From NCBI GenBank assembly GCA_019639155.1, contig JAHBSJ010000002.1, positions 248,001 through 312,000 on the forward strand: 64,000 nucleotides of DNA, read 5' to 3'. The translations under genes and the position numbers were made by a program. This DNA comes from Acidobacteriota bacterium (GTDB taxonomy: Bacteria > Acidobacteriota > Blastocatellia > Pyrinomonadales > Pyrinomonadaceae). Shown piece after piece: positions 34,942-44,780 of the stretch. The notes below the pieces were generated by a model. That model made no database searches. It saw nothing but the letters and a program-made list of their open reading frames with translations, and had not been told where the DNA came from. Position 1 is the first letter of the stretch. Each line of letters opens with the position of its first letter.

Positions 34942-36131
34942 CTCAATGTAACGAGCGAGAAATTTCGCGTCAGGCCGTCGTTCTCGTTCCTGACCGATAT
35001 GAGAATGTTATCCAGCGTCCGGTTGTTTTTCCACAGTCTGCGCACGCGAAACGTGATATCCGCCGAAGCGTTCGGTGCGACCGCGGCAGTGATGTCAGGT
35101 GTGACCGCAACGATCCAGCGGCGTTGGTCTACGAACGCTCGATAGCTGGCCGGCGTTGAACTTCGATTCGTTACCGTAACGGTGAATATCGTTTCGGCTC
35201 CTGCGGGCGTCGGGACGTTTGGCGTCGCCGGCGTCAATTCGATGCCGCTGTCGCGCTGCGCAGAAGTCAGACCGGTCTGAAATTCGCTTCCCCAAACCTG
35301 CTTCCAGCGGCCTTCGATGCCTTTCAGATAAAGATCGAAGAACGCCGTCAACAGACGCCGCGTTTCGGCAAGTTGCTGGGCACGCGTGATCGTGCCGCTG
35401 TCACAGCCGATGCCGTTCGACTCTTGAAAACCGCAATGCCAGCCGCCCTGTATGACCGGAAGCATCTTCGGCGCGCGTCCGGCGTTGTACATCAATTGAC
35501 CGTTCGACGATACAGGGACGATAGTATCGGAACTTCCCGAGATAAGGCTGACGGGGACGTTGACGTTGGTCACTGCGGCCGTCGCCGAAGGATTCGTTTC
35601 CGCAGCGGCAAGATTGGCGAGTGCCTTTATTCGCGGATCCTGAGATGCCGCCAAAATGCTCGCTCCGCCGCCCATCGAATGGCCGCTCGCTCCGTAACGC
35701 GCAGTTGCGACCTGGTTGAAGAGAAATGAACTCTGTTCACCGTTTTGCTGCGTCAGGTAATCCAGTGAGAAACGAAGATCGTTGGCAAAATTTTGATGGC
35801 TGGGGAAAAGCCCGCTTTCCGAATCGGACGCGATAACGAAATATCCGTGCGTTGCGAGATGATTGAGCGTCGATTGATAGGTCGAGACGGCCTGCAAAAA
35901 ACCGTGGCCGAATGTTATCGCGGGATACGGCGCTCCGGCACCGTTGTATGCAGCATTCTGGCCGTTCGCCGCTGCCGGATAATAGAGTCGTGCGGTAAAG
36001 GTAGAACTGTTCGGCCGCGTAATAGTCACACTTCGCCAGCCGGCAGCGTACGGGCCGGGTTGCGACAACGGGTCCGCCTGAGCGAAAACGCCCGCGGCCA
36101 AAACGAAAATGATGAGCAAACCCCTTGTCAT
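34938..36131 (-). CDS. Secreted chlorophyllase/dienelactone-hydrolase-like esterase
   Basis: A 397-residue alpha/beta-hydrolase with a signal peptide (LLIIFVLAAGVFAQ). GHGF forms the oxyanion region, GHSMGGGAS has the nucleophile serine, SSDTIVP the candidate aspartate and GGWHCGF the candidate histidine. After residue 290 there is a separate beta-sandwich domain (FTVTVTNRSSTPASY, PNASADITFRVRR), perhaps a binding module. I start at the ATG at 36131 (MTRGLLIIF); an in-frame codon further upstream would precede the signal peptide. The enzyme family hydrolyses esters; the substrate is unknown. Confidence 0.82.
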   Translation of the reverse strand: MTRGLLIIFVLAAGVFAQADPLSQPGPYAAGWRSVTITRPNSSTFTARLYYPAAANGQNAAYNGAGAPYPAITFGHGFLQAVSTYQSTLNHLATHGYFVIASDSESGLFPSHQNFANDLRFSLDYLTQQNGEQSSFLFNQVATARYGASGHSMGGGASILAASQDPRIKALANLAAAETNPSATAAVTNVNVPVSLISGSSDTIVPVSSNGQLMYNAGRAPKMLPVIQGGWHCGFQESNGIGCDSGTITRAQQLAETRRLLTAFFDLYLKGIEGRWKQVWGSEFQTGLTSAQRDSGIELTPATPNVPTPAGAETIFTVTVTNRSSTPASYRAFVDQRRWIVAVTPDITAAVAPNASADITFRVRRLWKNNRTLDNILISVRNENDGLTRNFSLVTLR

Positions 36132-36207
36132 ATAGTGCGATTCTATATTCACGGCAATATAACGGCAAACTGACAATAAAACGCTCTTCGGCTATGATGA
36201 TGTTCGT

Positions 36208-37125
36208 ATGCCCGCTCAACTTTTACAAGGAAAACCTATCGCCGAGGCAATTAAGTCCGAAGTCGCAGCGGAGGTCATGGGGTTGCACTTTCGCCCGGGC
36301 TTGGCAGTCGTCCGCGTGGGCGAAGATCCGGCATCTGCGGTTTATGTCGGCAGCAAAGTAAGAACGACCGAAGAGCTCGGTATGTATTCCGAGCACATTC
36401 ATATGCAGCCCGACATCACACAGGCCGAGCTGCTGAATATTGTTCGCGAGCTCAACGCCCGCAACGATATTGACGGTATTCTGGTCCAGTTGCCGCTTCC
36501 CGGACACATAAACGACCGGGAGATATTGGAGGCGATCGATCCGGCAAAGGACGTTGACGGCTTTCATCCGATGAATGTAGGACGTCTCTCGCAGGGGCTA
36601 GAGTCGCTTGTCCCCTGCACGCCGGCGGGCGTGATAGAGATATTGAAACGCTCGAATATTGAGATCGCCGGCCGCCACGCAGTGGTCATCGGCCGCAGCA
36701 ATATCGTCGGCAAGCCGATGGCAATGCTGCTGCTGCAGGAAAATGCCACGGTGACCATCTGTCATTCGCGAACGCGCGATCTGCCCGCGATAACCAGACA
36801 GGCTGACATTCTGATAGCGGCCATAGGACGTGCCGGTTTTGTTCGCGGCGAGCATATCGGTGAGAACGCCGCAGTCGTGGATGTCGGTATCAATAACGTG
36901 TCAGATAAGGACTTTGCTGCTGAACTCTTCTCGGAAGAAGACCTGCCGAAACGCCTTGCCGCGATCGAAAAACGCGGCTTCACGCTTGTGGGCGACGTCA
37001 ATCCGAAAGAGGCGATGGAACGTGCCGGCTCATTCACGCCCGTGCCCGGCGGCGTCGGACTGCTGACCGTAGCGATGTTAATGAAAAATACTGTGGCGGC
37101 GGCCGTAATGCGCCGCGGTGCCTGA
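36208..37125 (+). CDS. folD: Methylenetetrahydrofolate dehydrogenase/cyclohydrolase
   Basis: This 305-residue bifunctional enzyme oxidises 5,10-methylene-THF and hydrolyses methenyl-THF to 10-formyl-THF. The catalytic lysine sits in YVGSK (usually YVxMK). QLPLPGHI, DVDGFHP, VPCTPAGV, GRSNIVGKP and PGGVGLLTVAML are all in place, the last being a variant of the usual PGGVGPMT. Length is close to the norm. A MazG-like gene follows after 5 bases, starting a long plus-strand series. Confidence 0.95.
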   Translation: MPAQLLQGKPIAEAIKSEVAAEVMGLHFRPGLAVVRVGEDPASAVYVGSKVRTTEELGMYSEHIHMQPDITQAELLNIVRELNARNDIDGILVQLPLPGHINDREILEAIDPAKDVDGFHPMNVGRLSQGLESLVPCTPAGVIEILKRSNIEIAGRHAVVIGRSNIVGKPMAMLLLQENATVTICHSRTRDLPAITRQADILIAAIGRAGFVRGEHIGENAAVVDVGINNVSDKDFAAELFSEEDLPKRLAAIEKRGFTLVGDVNPKEAMERAGSFTPVPGGVGLLTVAMLMKNTVAAAVMRRGA

Positions 37126-37130
37126 ATATT

Positions 37131-37430
37131 ATGAACTTCCAAGATTACCAATCTGCGGCGAGTAAGACCGCACTTTATCCGCGTCGGCTAGAGAACCTCG
37201 AATATCCGACGCTGGGCCTTGCAGGCGAAGCGGGCGAGGTGGCCAACATCGTCAAGAAGATACAGCGCGATCACGGCGGCGTTCTGAACGAAGAGTTTCG
37301 GGGCAAGCTGAAGGACGAGCTGGGCGACGTTCTGTGGTACATCTCCGCCTGTGCTGATGAGCTTGGCCTGTCGCTCAGCGAGATCGCCGAATACAACGTG
37401 GACAAACTTGCCAAGCGTCACGGAAAATAG
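37131..37430 (+). CDS. MazG-like nucleotide pyrophosphohydrolase
   Basis: A 99-residue all-helical protein of the MazG/NTP-PPase type. The magnesium-binding acidic motif appears as GLAGEAGEVAN (residues about 29-39) and later DELGDVLWYIS (about 62-72). Such proteins hydrolyse nucleoside triphosphates to monophosphates, often as house-cleaning enzymes. It lies between folD and coaE with gaps of 5 and 6 bases, so it is cotranscribed with them. Which nucleotide it prefers cannot be inferred. Confidence 0.88.
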   Translation: MNFQDYQSAASKTALYPRRLENLEYPTLGLAGEAGEVANIVKKIQRDHGGVLNEEFRGKLKDELGDVLWYISACADELGLSLSEIAEYNVDKLAKRHGK

Positions 37431-37436
37431 CGCTCG

Positions 37437-38072
37437 ATGCTGAAGGTCGGCCTCACGGGTTCCATCGCGGTCGGAAAATCCTACGTTTGCGAATGCTTTC
37501 GCGAACTCGGCTGCCATGTGCTCGATGCTGACCTCACGGCACGCCGGGTCGTCGAGCCGGGGACGCCGGGCCTTGCACGCATAGTTGCGGAATTCGGTGG
37601 TGCGATACTGCTTGACGACGGTTCGCTGGATCGCAAGAAACTTGGTTCCATCGTTTTTGGGAATGAAAAGAAAAGGCTGCTTCTGAACTCGATCGTTCAT
37701 CCGCTCGTGATCCGGGCACAGGACAACTGGCTGACAGGCATCGAGGCGGAAGACCCCAGCGGGATCGCGATCATCGACGCGGCACTGATGATCGAATCCG
37801 GAGGTTACAAACGTTTTAACAAATTGATTGTCGTCTGGTGCAAACCTGATATACAATTGCAGCGTCTTATCTCCAGAGACGGCTTAACGGCGGAAGAGGC
37901 GCTCAAACGCATAAGTTCGCAAATGCCGCAGGAGGAGAAAAAGCAGTACGCAGACTTTCTTATCGACACGTCCGACGGTTTCGAAGATACGCGGAGACAA
38001 GTGCGGCAGGTTTTCAGTTCACTAAATGAGATCGACTCAAGAGATAGCAGATCGGATCACTCAGCCCGTTAG
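37437..38072 (+). CDS. coaE: Dephospho-CoA kinase
   Basis: A 211-residue kinase for the last step of coenzyme A synthesis. The P-loop reads GLTGSIAVGKS (a variant with Ala-Val before GKS), and LDADLTARRVVEPG and IVHPLVI are family motifs. The C-terminus (SSLNEIDSRDSRSDHSAR) overlaps the next reading frame by 47 bases. An intrinsic-terminator-like hairpin covers the coaE stop codon. Length is normal. Confidence 0.92.
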   Translation: MLKVGLTGSIAVGKSYVCECFRELGCHVLDADLTARRVVEPGTPGLARIVAEFGGAILLDDGSLDRKKLGSIVFGNEKKRLLLNSIVHPLVIRAQDNWLTGIEAEDPSGIAIIDAALMIESGGYKRFNKLIVVWCKPDIQLQRLISRDGLTAEEALKRISSQMPQEEKKQYADFLIDTSDGFEDTRRQVRQVFSSLNEIDSRDSRSDHSAR

Positions 38073-39843
38073 ATCGGGCTTTTTGCTATTTGCTTTTCTT
38101 TTGCTTTCTTTCGTTTTCTCTGCCTGCGAAGCGGTCGAGAGCCCGAAAGGCGCCGCGTATTATTCGAAGGTCGCAACACCCCTCAAGAAAGAACTCCGTT
38201 GGAGCAACGGCGGTTCGCCGAAACATATAGATCCTGCTTTTGCCGCCGCCCCACCCGAAACCGACATCGTGCGGTCGGTTTACGAAGGCCTGACCTCGCT
38301 GGACGGAACTTCGCTGAAAGCAGTACCCGCCGTTGCCGAATCGTGGGAAACCTCTGAGGACAAGAAGGAGTGGACATTCCGCCTCCGAAAAGACGCCAAG
38401 TGGTCGAATGGCGATGCGGTAACGGCCGACGATTTTATCAGGTCTTGGAAACGCCTTGCCGCTCTTCGCGAAAAAGCGGCGAATAACGAATTGCTGCTCA
38501 ATATAAAAGGCGTCGCCGAGATAATGGCTCCGTCAAAAGAAACCGATGTTCCGGAGGATCCTTTCATGCTGCAGATCGACCCCACAGCGGACGCGGAAAC
38601 TGCCGGATCGCCGACGCCGACGCCACCGCCGGCTGCAAAATTGACTGAGCAGGAGTCTCCTCCATCGCCGATGCCTGCGATAAAGCTCGGCTTTGAGTCT
38701 ATAGATGAACGGACGATACGCATTTCGCTGGTCGAACCGGACCCATCGCTGCCGCGGCTGATGGCTGACCCTATCTTTAGCCCCATTCATCGATCGGATA
38801 TCAAAGAAGCATTTACGCCTGTCGAAAGGCCGAAGGTTACGAACGGTCCTTTTGTTATCGAGAACATCTCGAACGCCGCCATCGCGGTCTCTCGGTCCGA
38901 GCGATACTGGAACGCCCGCTCGGTCGGGCTCGACCGTATCGAGTTCATCTCAATGCCGACTGCGGAAACCGCTTTGCAGGCATACAGGGGCGGGAAACTC
39001 GATGTCATTACCAATGCGAATTTCGAACCGCTCGCTCTCAAGTTGCTGGCACCGTACGAGGACTTTCGCACGACGGTTCATTCCGCTCTTAACTTTTACG
39101 AATTCAACGACTCTCGTCCTCCGTTCTCGGACCGCCGTGTTCGGCTGGCCCTGGCGACCGCCATCGACCGCGAAAGGCTGGCCGAGACCGAAATGACAGG
39201 CAGTGTGGAGCCCGCTTATTCTTTCCTGCCGCTGAGTGAATCGAAAGAAGCTCGTTTCGAGCATGATGTTGAGGCAGCCAAGGCTTCGTTGTCCGCTGCG
39301 GGGTTTGCCGACGGCAAAGGTTTCCCGACCGTCAAACTCGTCGTCAACAGAAACAACGTCCAGCAAAAGGTCGCCCGTGCTGTCGCAAAGATGTGGAAGG
39401 AGGAGCTCAACGTAGAGACCGAGATCGTCGTAAAAGAAGCCGCCGAGATGGACGCTGCAAGAAGGTCGGGTGATTTTGACCTGATACGACGCGGAGTAGT
39501 GCTGCCGTCGCCAAATGAAACGGCGAGTTTGATGGCAATTTTCGATCGACGAAACAAGGCCGCGATACAAACGTCTCCCTCACCGGCGGGGACGCCGATC
39601 CCTCAGAGCCCATCGACACCGGCAAACACGAATTTCTCCGCTGCTTCACCGACGCCCGCTGCCGAAGACACGCTTACCGAACTTTCGGCTATTTACGATG
39701 TGGAAGCAATTCCGTTATACTTCCCTCGTTCGTACGCTTTGGTGCAGCCGTATGTTCAAGGCTTTGACCTCAACGGCATTGATTCACCTTCGGTCGGCTC
39801 GCTCAGCGTAAATACCGCTTGGGCAGCAGCCGGCATATTCTAA
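38026..39843 (+). CDS. Peptide ABC transporter substrate-binding lipoprotein (first copy)
   Basis: A 605-residue periplasmic binding protein of the OppA/DppA family (SBP_bac_5). A signal peptide ends in FSAC, suggesting lipid anchoring. LRWSNGGSPKHIDPAF and WEFTFRLRKDAKWSNGD-type motifs (here EWTFRLRKDAKWSNGD) are the family entry region. Two Pro/Ser/Thr-rich inserts (residues about 190-225 and 515-545; SPTPTPPPAA and SPSPAGTPIPQSP) are unusual. The ATG at 38026 lies inside coaE, with the terminator-like hairpin just downstream of it. An in-frame TTG near 38083 would give a shorter signal peptide but no positive N-terminus. Confidence 0.87.
   Translation: MRSTQEIADRITQPVRSGFLLFAFLLLSFVFSACEAVESPKGAAYYSKVATPLKKELRWSNGGSPKHIDPAFAAAPPETDIVRSVYEGLTSLDGTSLKAVPAVAESWETSEDKKEWTFRLRKDAKWSNGDAVTADDFIRSWKRLAALREKAANNELLLNIKGVAEIMAPSKETDVPEDPFMLQIDPTADAETAGSPTPTPPPAAKLTEQESPPSPMPAIKLGFESIDERTIRISLVEPDPSLPRLMADPIFSPIHRSDIKEAFTPVERPKVTNGPFVIENISNAAIAVSRSERYWNARSVGLDRIEFISMPTAETALQAYRGGKLDVITNANFEPLALKLLAPYEDFRTTVHSALNFYEFNDSRPPFSDRRVRLALATAIDRERLAETEMTGSVEPAYSFLPLSESKEARFEHDVEAAKASLSAAGFADGKGFPTVKLVVNRNNVQQKVARAVAKMWKEELNVETEIVVKEAAEMDAARRSGDFDLIRRGVVLPSPNETASLMAIFDRRNKAAIQTSPSPAGTPIPQSPSTPANTNFSAASPTPAAEDTLTELSAIYDVEAIPLYFPRSYALVQPYVQGFDLNGIDSPSVGSLSVNTAWAAAGIF
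38063..38084 (+). terminator. Terminator-like hairpin over the coaE stop
   Basis: AGCCCG (38063-38068) pairs perfectly with CGGGCT (38075-38080) around TTAGAT, followed by TTTT. It lies within the first 20 codons of the binding-protein gene, so it could end the folD-coaE message or attenuate the transporter genes. Confidence 0.7.
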
Positions 39844-39855
39844 ACGGTCTTTTTT

Positions 39856-41883
39856 ATGAACCGTTCCGTCGGCAAGATATTATCTTTTAGCCTGATAGCG
39901 GCCCTGCTGTTCTCGGTGCTGTCGTGTTCCCGCGTTGACAGCGGAAACTATTTCGGCCGTACCGTACCGCCGGACGACAACGTTCTTCGTTATGTTTCAG
40001 GCGCTGAACCTGAGTCATTTGACCCGCACATCTCGTCGGGCCAGCCGGAGGCACGTATATACATGGCCCTTTTCGACGGATTGGTCGAAAACGATCCGAA
40101 GACCTTGCTGCCGATCCCCGCGATCGCGAAAAGTTGGCAGATCAGCAGTAACGTCGATGTCTTCGTTTTCAAGCTCCGCGACAATGCAAAATGGAGTGAC
40201 GGCACCCCGATCTCAGCTAACGACTTCGTGTATTCCTTTCGACGAGGATTCGATGCCGAAACTCTCTCGCGGACCGCAAGTCTCGGCTATTTCATTCGAT
40301 ATTCGGAAGACTTCAATAATGGTGACGTCTTCGTCAAGAAAGATGGCAGATTCCTTCTTGAACATGAGGTGAACGGCACCGAGCCGTACACCGTTAACGC
40401 GTTCGGACCGGAGACAGAGTTTGCGAAATTTATCAATGGGCCAACCCGCCTAACTCTCCCGGGCGATGAAAAGGAACGGGCAAAGCTTTTTGAGAAGGAT
40501 GAAAAGCTTCGCATGGCGGTCGATGGGGCCGAGTTCGTTCCCGTAAGCGCAGAAGACATCGGCGTCGAAGCGGTCGATGATATGACGCTTCGGCTAACGC
40601 TTCGTCAAAGCGCGCCGTTCTTTCTCGGCCTCCTCGCCCATCAGTTCTTTCGGCCGGTTCCGCGGCACATCGTAGAAAAACACGGCCGCGACTGGACCAA
40701 ACCCGAAAACATCGTCACCAACGGAGCATTCAAGGTGAAACACCATCGTCCCTATGATGAGCTGTTTGTCATAAAGAACGAAAATTATTGGGACGCTGAG
40801 AATGTGCATCTTGACGGCATCAAGTTCTATCCCATCGACGAGAACGCGACCATACTGAACCTCTACAAAGGCGGGGCCATCGATGCGTTCCTGAACCACT
40901 CGGTGCCTGCTTCCTGGATCGATGAGGTGAGGCAGTACAAGGATGAATACCTCGATCATCCGGAAAATGCGACCGCCTATTATTCGATGAACATTACAAA
41001 GCCGCCCTTTGATGACGTGAGAGTTCGGCGTGCCTTTCAGATGTCGGTCGATCGGGACGCTCTATCGAACTATCGAAAAGTGACCAAACCGCTTTATGAC
41101 CTCACGCCGGCCGGCATCTTTCCGGACTATGACAAGGCGCGCGCAATGGTCAGCGAGGAAATGCGCGTCGAGAAAAAGAAAACTCCGGAAGAGTGGGCGA
41201 AATATAACAGATTTGACCCGGCCGAGGCACGCAGGCTGCTCGGCGAGGCCGGCTTCCCTGTCGAAGGAAGTGAAGGAAACTTTGCCTGCCCCAAGTTCCC
41301 GACGGATTCGGTATCGCTGACATTCAATACCAACGAGAACAATCGGATGGTCGCCGAATTCATGCAGGCACAATGGAAGCGGCACCTCGGTATCACGGTC
41401 TCGCTGAAGAGCCAGGAATTCCGCACTTTTCTCAAGGACCGAAACGATCTGCAATACACAGGACTGGCCCAGAGCCTTTGGTCGGGTGACTATATGGATC
41501 CGTTCACGTTTCTCGGGCTTCATTACGGCCGCCAAAACGACGGCGGTTCGGGCTTTGCGGACAAGGAATATGACCGAATGCTTGACGAGGCGAACAGCGA
41601 ACTCGATTTCCAAAAGCGCTATGAAAAACTCGCCAGGGCCGAAGCATACGTGATGGATAAACTGCCCGTGGTCACGCTGTCGATCTATGCGACCAACTGG
41701 CTGAAAAAGCCCTACGTAAAGGGCATGTATCCGAATCCCGGCACACTGCATCCCTGGAAGTTCGTCTATATTGAGAAAGACCCGGCGAAATGGGACCGGA
41801 ACGTAGATAACATCATGGCAGAGAGCAACCCGCGGACGACGGCGCAGCTTGAGGAACTGAAGCGAACGATGACGCAGAACTAG
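39856..41883 (+). CDS. oppA: Peptide ABC transporter substrate-binding lipoprotein (second copy)
   Basis: A 675-residue OppA/DppA-family binding protein with a lipoprotein signal (LLFSVLSC). Family motifs VLRYVSGAEPESFDPHIS, FKLRDNAKWSDGTPI and TNGAFKVKHH occur in order. It is longer than the usual 530-550 residues, with extra sequence near residues 145-240. It starts 12 bases after the first binding protein and ends 2 bases before the permease. Two consecutive receptors before a single permease set suggest two substrate ranges. Confidence 0.92.
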   Translation: MNRSVGKILSFSLIAALLFSVLSCSRVDSGNYFGRTVPPDDNVLRYVSGAEPESFDPHISSGQPEARIYMALFDGLVENDPKTLLPIPAIAKSWQISSNVDVFVFKLRDNAKWSDGTPISANDFVYSFRRGFDAETLSRTASLGYFIRYSEDFNNGDVFVKKDGRFLLEHEVNGTEPYTVNAFGPETEFAKFINGPTRLTLPGDEKERAKLFEKDEKLRMAVDGAEFVPVSAEDIGVEAVDDMTLRLTLRQSAPFFLGLLAHQFFRPVPRHIVEKHGRDWTKPENIVTNGAFKVKHHRPYDELFVIKNENYWDAENVHLDGIKFYPIDENATILNLYKGGAIDAFLNHSVPASWIDEVRQYKDEYLDHPENATAYYSMNITKPPFDDVRVRRAFQMSVDRDALSNYRKVTKPLYDLTPAGIFPDYDKARAMVSEEMRVEKKKTPEEWAKYNRFDPAEARRLLGEAGFPVEGSEGNFACPKFPTDSVSLTFNTNENNRMVAEFMQAQWKRHLGITVSLKSQEFRTFLKDRNDLQYTGLAQSLWSGDYMDPFTFLGLHYGRQNDGGSGFADKEYDRMLDEANSELDFQKRYEKLARAEAYVMDKLPVVTLSIYATNWLKKPYVKGMYPNPGTLHPWKFVYIEKDPAKWDRNVDNIMAESNPRTTAQLEELKRTMTQN

Positions 41884-41885
41884 AG

Positions 41886-42803
41886 ATGCTCGGATTTATC
41901 TTAAAACGCCTGCTCTTGATCATACCGATGGCTCTGATCGCCGTGTCGGTCACATGGGCGTTGATACGGGTCGCTCCGGGAACATTCTATTCTTCAGAAA
42001 AGAAGATCCCGGCGGCGGTAGAAGCCAAACTGCGTGAAAAATACGGTCTGGACGACCCTTGGTACAAGCAGTACGGCATCATGCTTTCCAATATTGCCCG
42101 CGGTGATTTCGGCATCTCCCTGAAATACGAAGGCCAGCCCGTCAACGAGATCATCGCCAGGCATTTGCCCTATTCGGCGGTCATCGGGCTGCTAGCGTAT
42201 CTGCTAGCACTTGCCATCGGCTTGGTTGCAGGCACGATAGCGGCGTTGCGGCAAAATTCGGCATTCGACTATGCTTCGATGGCCGCGGCGATGCTGGGGC
42301 TTTCTGTGCCGAACTTCGTCCTCGGGCCGCTCCTCGTTCTTGTTTTTTCGTTTTGGCTTTATTTGCTGCCGCCCGCCAGATGGGGCGGTTTTACCTCGCT
42401 GATCTTGCCGGTCGTCACGCTGGCGGCCATTTACGCGGCCTATATCGCCCGTTTGACGCGTGCGGGGCTGTTGGAGGTGATGCGGTCGGACTATATCCGT
42501 ACGGCAAGGGCAAAGGGTCTGAGCGAGCGTTCGGTGATACTTCGGCATGCTCTCCGCGGCGGATTGCTTCCGGTGGTTTCATTCACCGGACCCGCTCTTG
42601 CGGCCCTACTTGCCGGAACCGTGGTCGTCGAAAAGGTTTTTGCAATTCCCGGACTAGGAAATATTTTTATCCAGTCTGTACTTAATCGCGACGAGCCACT
42701 CGTGCTCGGCATCGTCGCATTCATTTCAGTTTTGGTAATGATATTTAATCTGATCGTTGATATCGCTTACGGCTTTATCGACCCGAGGATCAGATACGAA
42801 TAA
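41886..42803 (+). CDS. oppB: Oligopeptide/dipeptide ABC transporter permease (B type)
   Basis: A 305-residue inner-membrane permease with six helices. MLGFILKRLLLIIPM is a typical start. The EAA-type loop for ATPase contact is YIRTARAKGLSERSVILRHALRGGLLPV. Together with OppC it forms the translocation channel. It follows the second binding protein by 2 bases and precedes oppC by 6. Length is typical. Confidence 0.95.
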   Translation: MLGFILKRLLLIIPMALIAVSVTWALIRVAPGTFYSSEKKIPAAVEAKLREKYGLDDPWYKQYGIMLSNIARGDFGISLKYEGQPVNEIIARHLPYSAVIGLLAYLLALAIGLVAGTIAALRQNSAFDYASMAAAMLGLSVPNFVLGPLLVLVFSFWLYLLPPARWGGFTSLILPVVTLAAIYAAYIARLTRAGLLEVMRSDYIRTARAKGLSERSVILRHALRGGLLPVVSFTGPALAALLAGTVVVEKVFAIPGLGNIFIQSVLNRDEPLVLGIVAFISVLVMIFNLIVDIAYGFIDPRIRYE

Positions 42804-42809
42804 ATCCCG

Positions 42810-43775
42810 ATGAAAGACGACAGCACATCACCGGTCAAAGGAACCTCGCTGTGGCGTGATGCCATGCGGCGCCTGCTGCGCAATCGCCTCGCGGTTTTCG
42901 GGCTGATCGTACTTGTTTTCATTTCGGTTTCGGTCATTGTTGGTCCTGCTGTCATCGAAGCGACAACCGGCTATACTTACGACTACATTCCGGCCGACAA
43001 TGAGCTTGTCAAGGCAATGGCTCCGTCTCTCAAGCATCCAATGGGAACGGACGAGGCGGGCCGCGACATCCTAGCACGCGTTCTGCAGGGCGGCCGCATT
43101 TCGCTGCTTGTCGGCATAATTTCGACGCTTGTTTCACTTATCGTAGGTGTTTCATACGGGGCGATAGCAGGATTCCTCGGCGGCCGCATCGACAACCTGA
43201 TGATGCGTATCGTGGATATACTTTACGCGATCCCCTACATCCTGATCGTGGTCGTTCTGCTTGCGGTCTTCGGCGGGACGAACTCTCCCGAATGGATAAA
43301 ATGGCTGACGAAATTGATCGGAGCCGAAGGCAATCAGGGCATCAGCCAAATATTACTGCTTTTCTTCGCTCTCGGGCTTGTGTCCTGGCTGACCATGGCA
43401 CGCGTGGTTCGCGGACAGATCCTAAGCTTGAAGAACGAGGAATTTGTTCTCGCCGCTCGGGCATCGGGCGTATCCAATGTCGGCATCATTTTCAGACATC
43501 TGATACCTAATGCTCTCGGCCCTGTGATCGTTTACGCCACGCTAACGGTGCCCAGCGTGATGCTTGCAGAAGCATTTCTCTCTTTCCTGGGCTTGGGAGT
43601 ACAGGCACCGTATGCGAGCTGGGGCAGCTTGGCAAGTGCCGGCATAAAGAACATCGCGATATTTCCTTGGCAGCTTATTTTCCCCGGGCTGACAATGGCC
43701 CTGACGCTGTTTTCACTGAACTTTTTGGGCGACGGACTGCGCGACGCACTCGACCCGCAGACCCGTAAATTCTGA
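42810..43775 (+). CDS. oppC: Oligopeptide/dipeptide ABC transporter permease (C type)
   Basis: A 321-residue permease with six helices and a short polar N-terminus (SLWRDAMRRLLRNRLAVFG). HPMGTDEAGRDILARVLQGGR and LAARASGVSNVGIIFRHLIPNALGP are the family landmarks, the second being the ATPase-coupling loop. It forms the second half of the channel. It lies 6 bases after oppB and 8 before oppD. Confidence 0.95.
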   Translation: MKDDSTSPVKGTSLWRDAMRRLLRNRLAVFGLIVLVFISVSVIVGPAVIEATTGYTYDYIPADNELVKAMAPSLKHPMGTDEAGRDILARVLQGGRISLLVGIISTLVSLIVGVSYGAIAGFLGGRIDNLMMRIVDILYAIPYILIVVVLLAVFGGTNSPEWIKWLTKLIGAEGNQGISQILLLFFALGLVSWLTMARVVRGQILSLKNEEFVLAARASGVSNVGIIFRHLIPNALGPVIVYATLTVPSVMLAEAFLSFLGLGVQAPYASWGSLASAGIKNIAIFPWQLIFPGLTMALTLFSLNFLGDGLRDALDPQTRKF

Positions 43776-43783
43776 CGAGCACG

Positions 43784-44779
43784 ATGACCGACAACGGAAC
43801 AATATTGACCGTCAACGACCTTCGCACGTATTTCCGCACGGAAGACGGCGTGGTGAAGGCTGTCGACGGCATCTCGTTCGAACTAAAAAAGGGCGAGACG
43901 CTGGGGATCGTCGGCGAATCAGGTTCGGGAAAATCCGTAACGAATCTTTCTGTGATGCGGCTGATCCCGGAACCGCCGGGCGAGATCGTCTCCGGCGAGA
44001 TCATTTTCGACGGCACCGATGTTCGGGCATTATCTATCGACGAGGTGCGAAAGATCCGCGGCCGCCGCATCGCGATGATCTTTCAGGACCCGATGACTTC
44101 GCTAAATCCGTTCCTCAAGATATCGACTCAGTTGATGGAGGTAACGCAGCTTCATCTCGGCCACACGAAAGAACAGGCGTACGAACACGGCGTCAAGATG
44201 CTCGAAATGGTCGGCATTCCCGACCCGCGGGCGCGCATGGACGGCTATCCGCATGAGCTTTCCGGCGGCATGCGGCAGCGTGTGATGATCGCAATGGCGC
44301 TTAGCTGCGACCCCGAGCTTCTGATAGCGGATGAGCCGACAACGGCCCTCGACGTAACAATTCAGGCACAGATACTCGAACTGATCAAGGACCTAAAAGC
44401 ACGTTTGGGAACGAGCGTGATCCTGATCACGCACGACCTCGGCGTCGTTGCGGGAATGACGGACAAGATCATCGTGATGTACGCCGGCAAGGTCTTTGAA
44501 CAGGCGCCGACGCGTGAGCTTTTCTCGCGGCCGGCGAATCCTTATACGAAAGGCCTGCTCCGCAGCGTGCCCGATCCGGCTTACGAGCAGGGTGAACCGC
44601 TTTATCAAATTCCGGGATTGCCGCCCGATGTCGCACATCTTCCGCCTGGCTGCCCGTTCGCCGAACGCTGTGACCGGGCCGAAGATATCTGCCGACGTGA
44701 GTTTCCGCCTTTCGTCGAGATAAACGCACAGCACCATTCGCTGTGCCATTTTGCGAAGGAGGTTTACGGGCAAGGCTGA
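43784..44779 (+). CDS. oppD: Peptide ABC transporter ATPase (D type)
   Basis: A 331-residue ATPase. Walker A is GESGSGKSV, signature LSGGMRQR, Walker [13 protein letters not shown]. The C-terminal oligopeptide-transporter domain holds the cysteine pattern [17 protein letters not shown] and ends with HSLCHF. It energises the OppBC channel together with OppF. It ends 1 base before the oppF ATG. Confidence 0.95.
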   Translation: MTDNGTILTVNDLRTYFRTEDGVVKAVDGISFELKKGETLGIVGESGSGKSVTNLSVMRLIPEPPGEIVSGEIIFDGTDVRALSIDEVRKIRGRRIAMIFQDPMTSLNPFLKISTQLMEVTQLHLGHTKEQAYEHGVKMLEMVGIPDPRARMDGYPHELSGGMRQRVMIAMALSCDPELLIADEPTTALDVTIQAQILELIKDLKARLGTSVILITHDLGVVAGMTDKIIVMYAGKVFEQAPTRELFSRPANPYTKGLLRSVPDPAYEQGEPLYQIPGLPPDVAHLPPGCPFAERCDRAEDICRREFPPFVEINAQHHSLCHFAKEVYGQG

Positions 44780-44780
44780 T

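Noticed and set aside
34135..35145. Plus-strand frame of 336 codons opposite slt
   Set aside because: It lies antisense to the well-supported slt and esterase genes and shows no domain.
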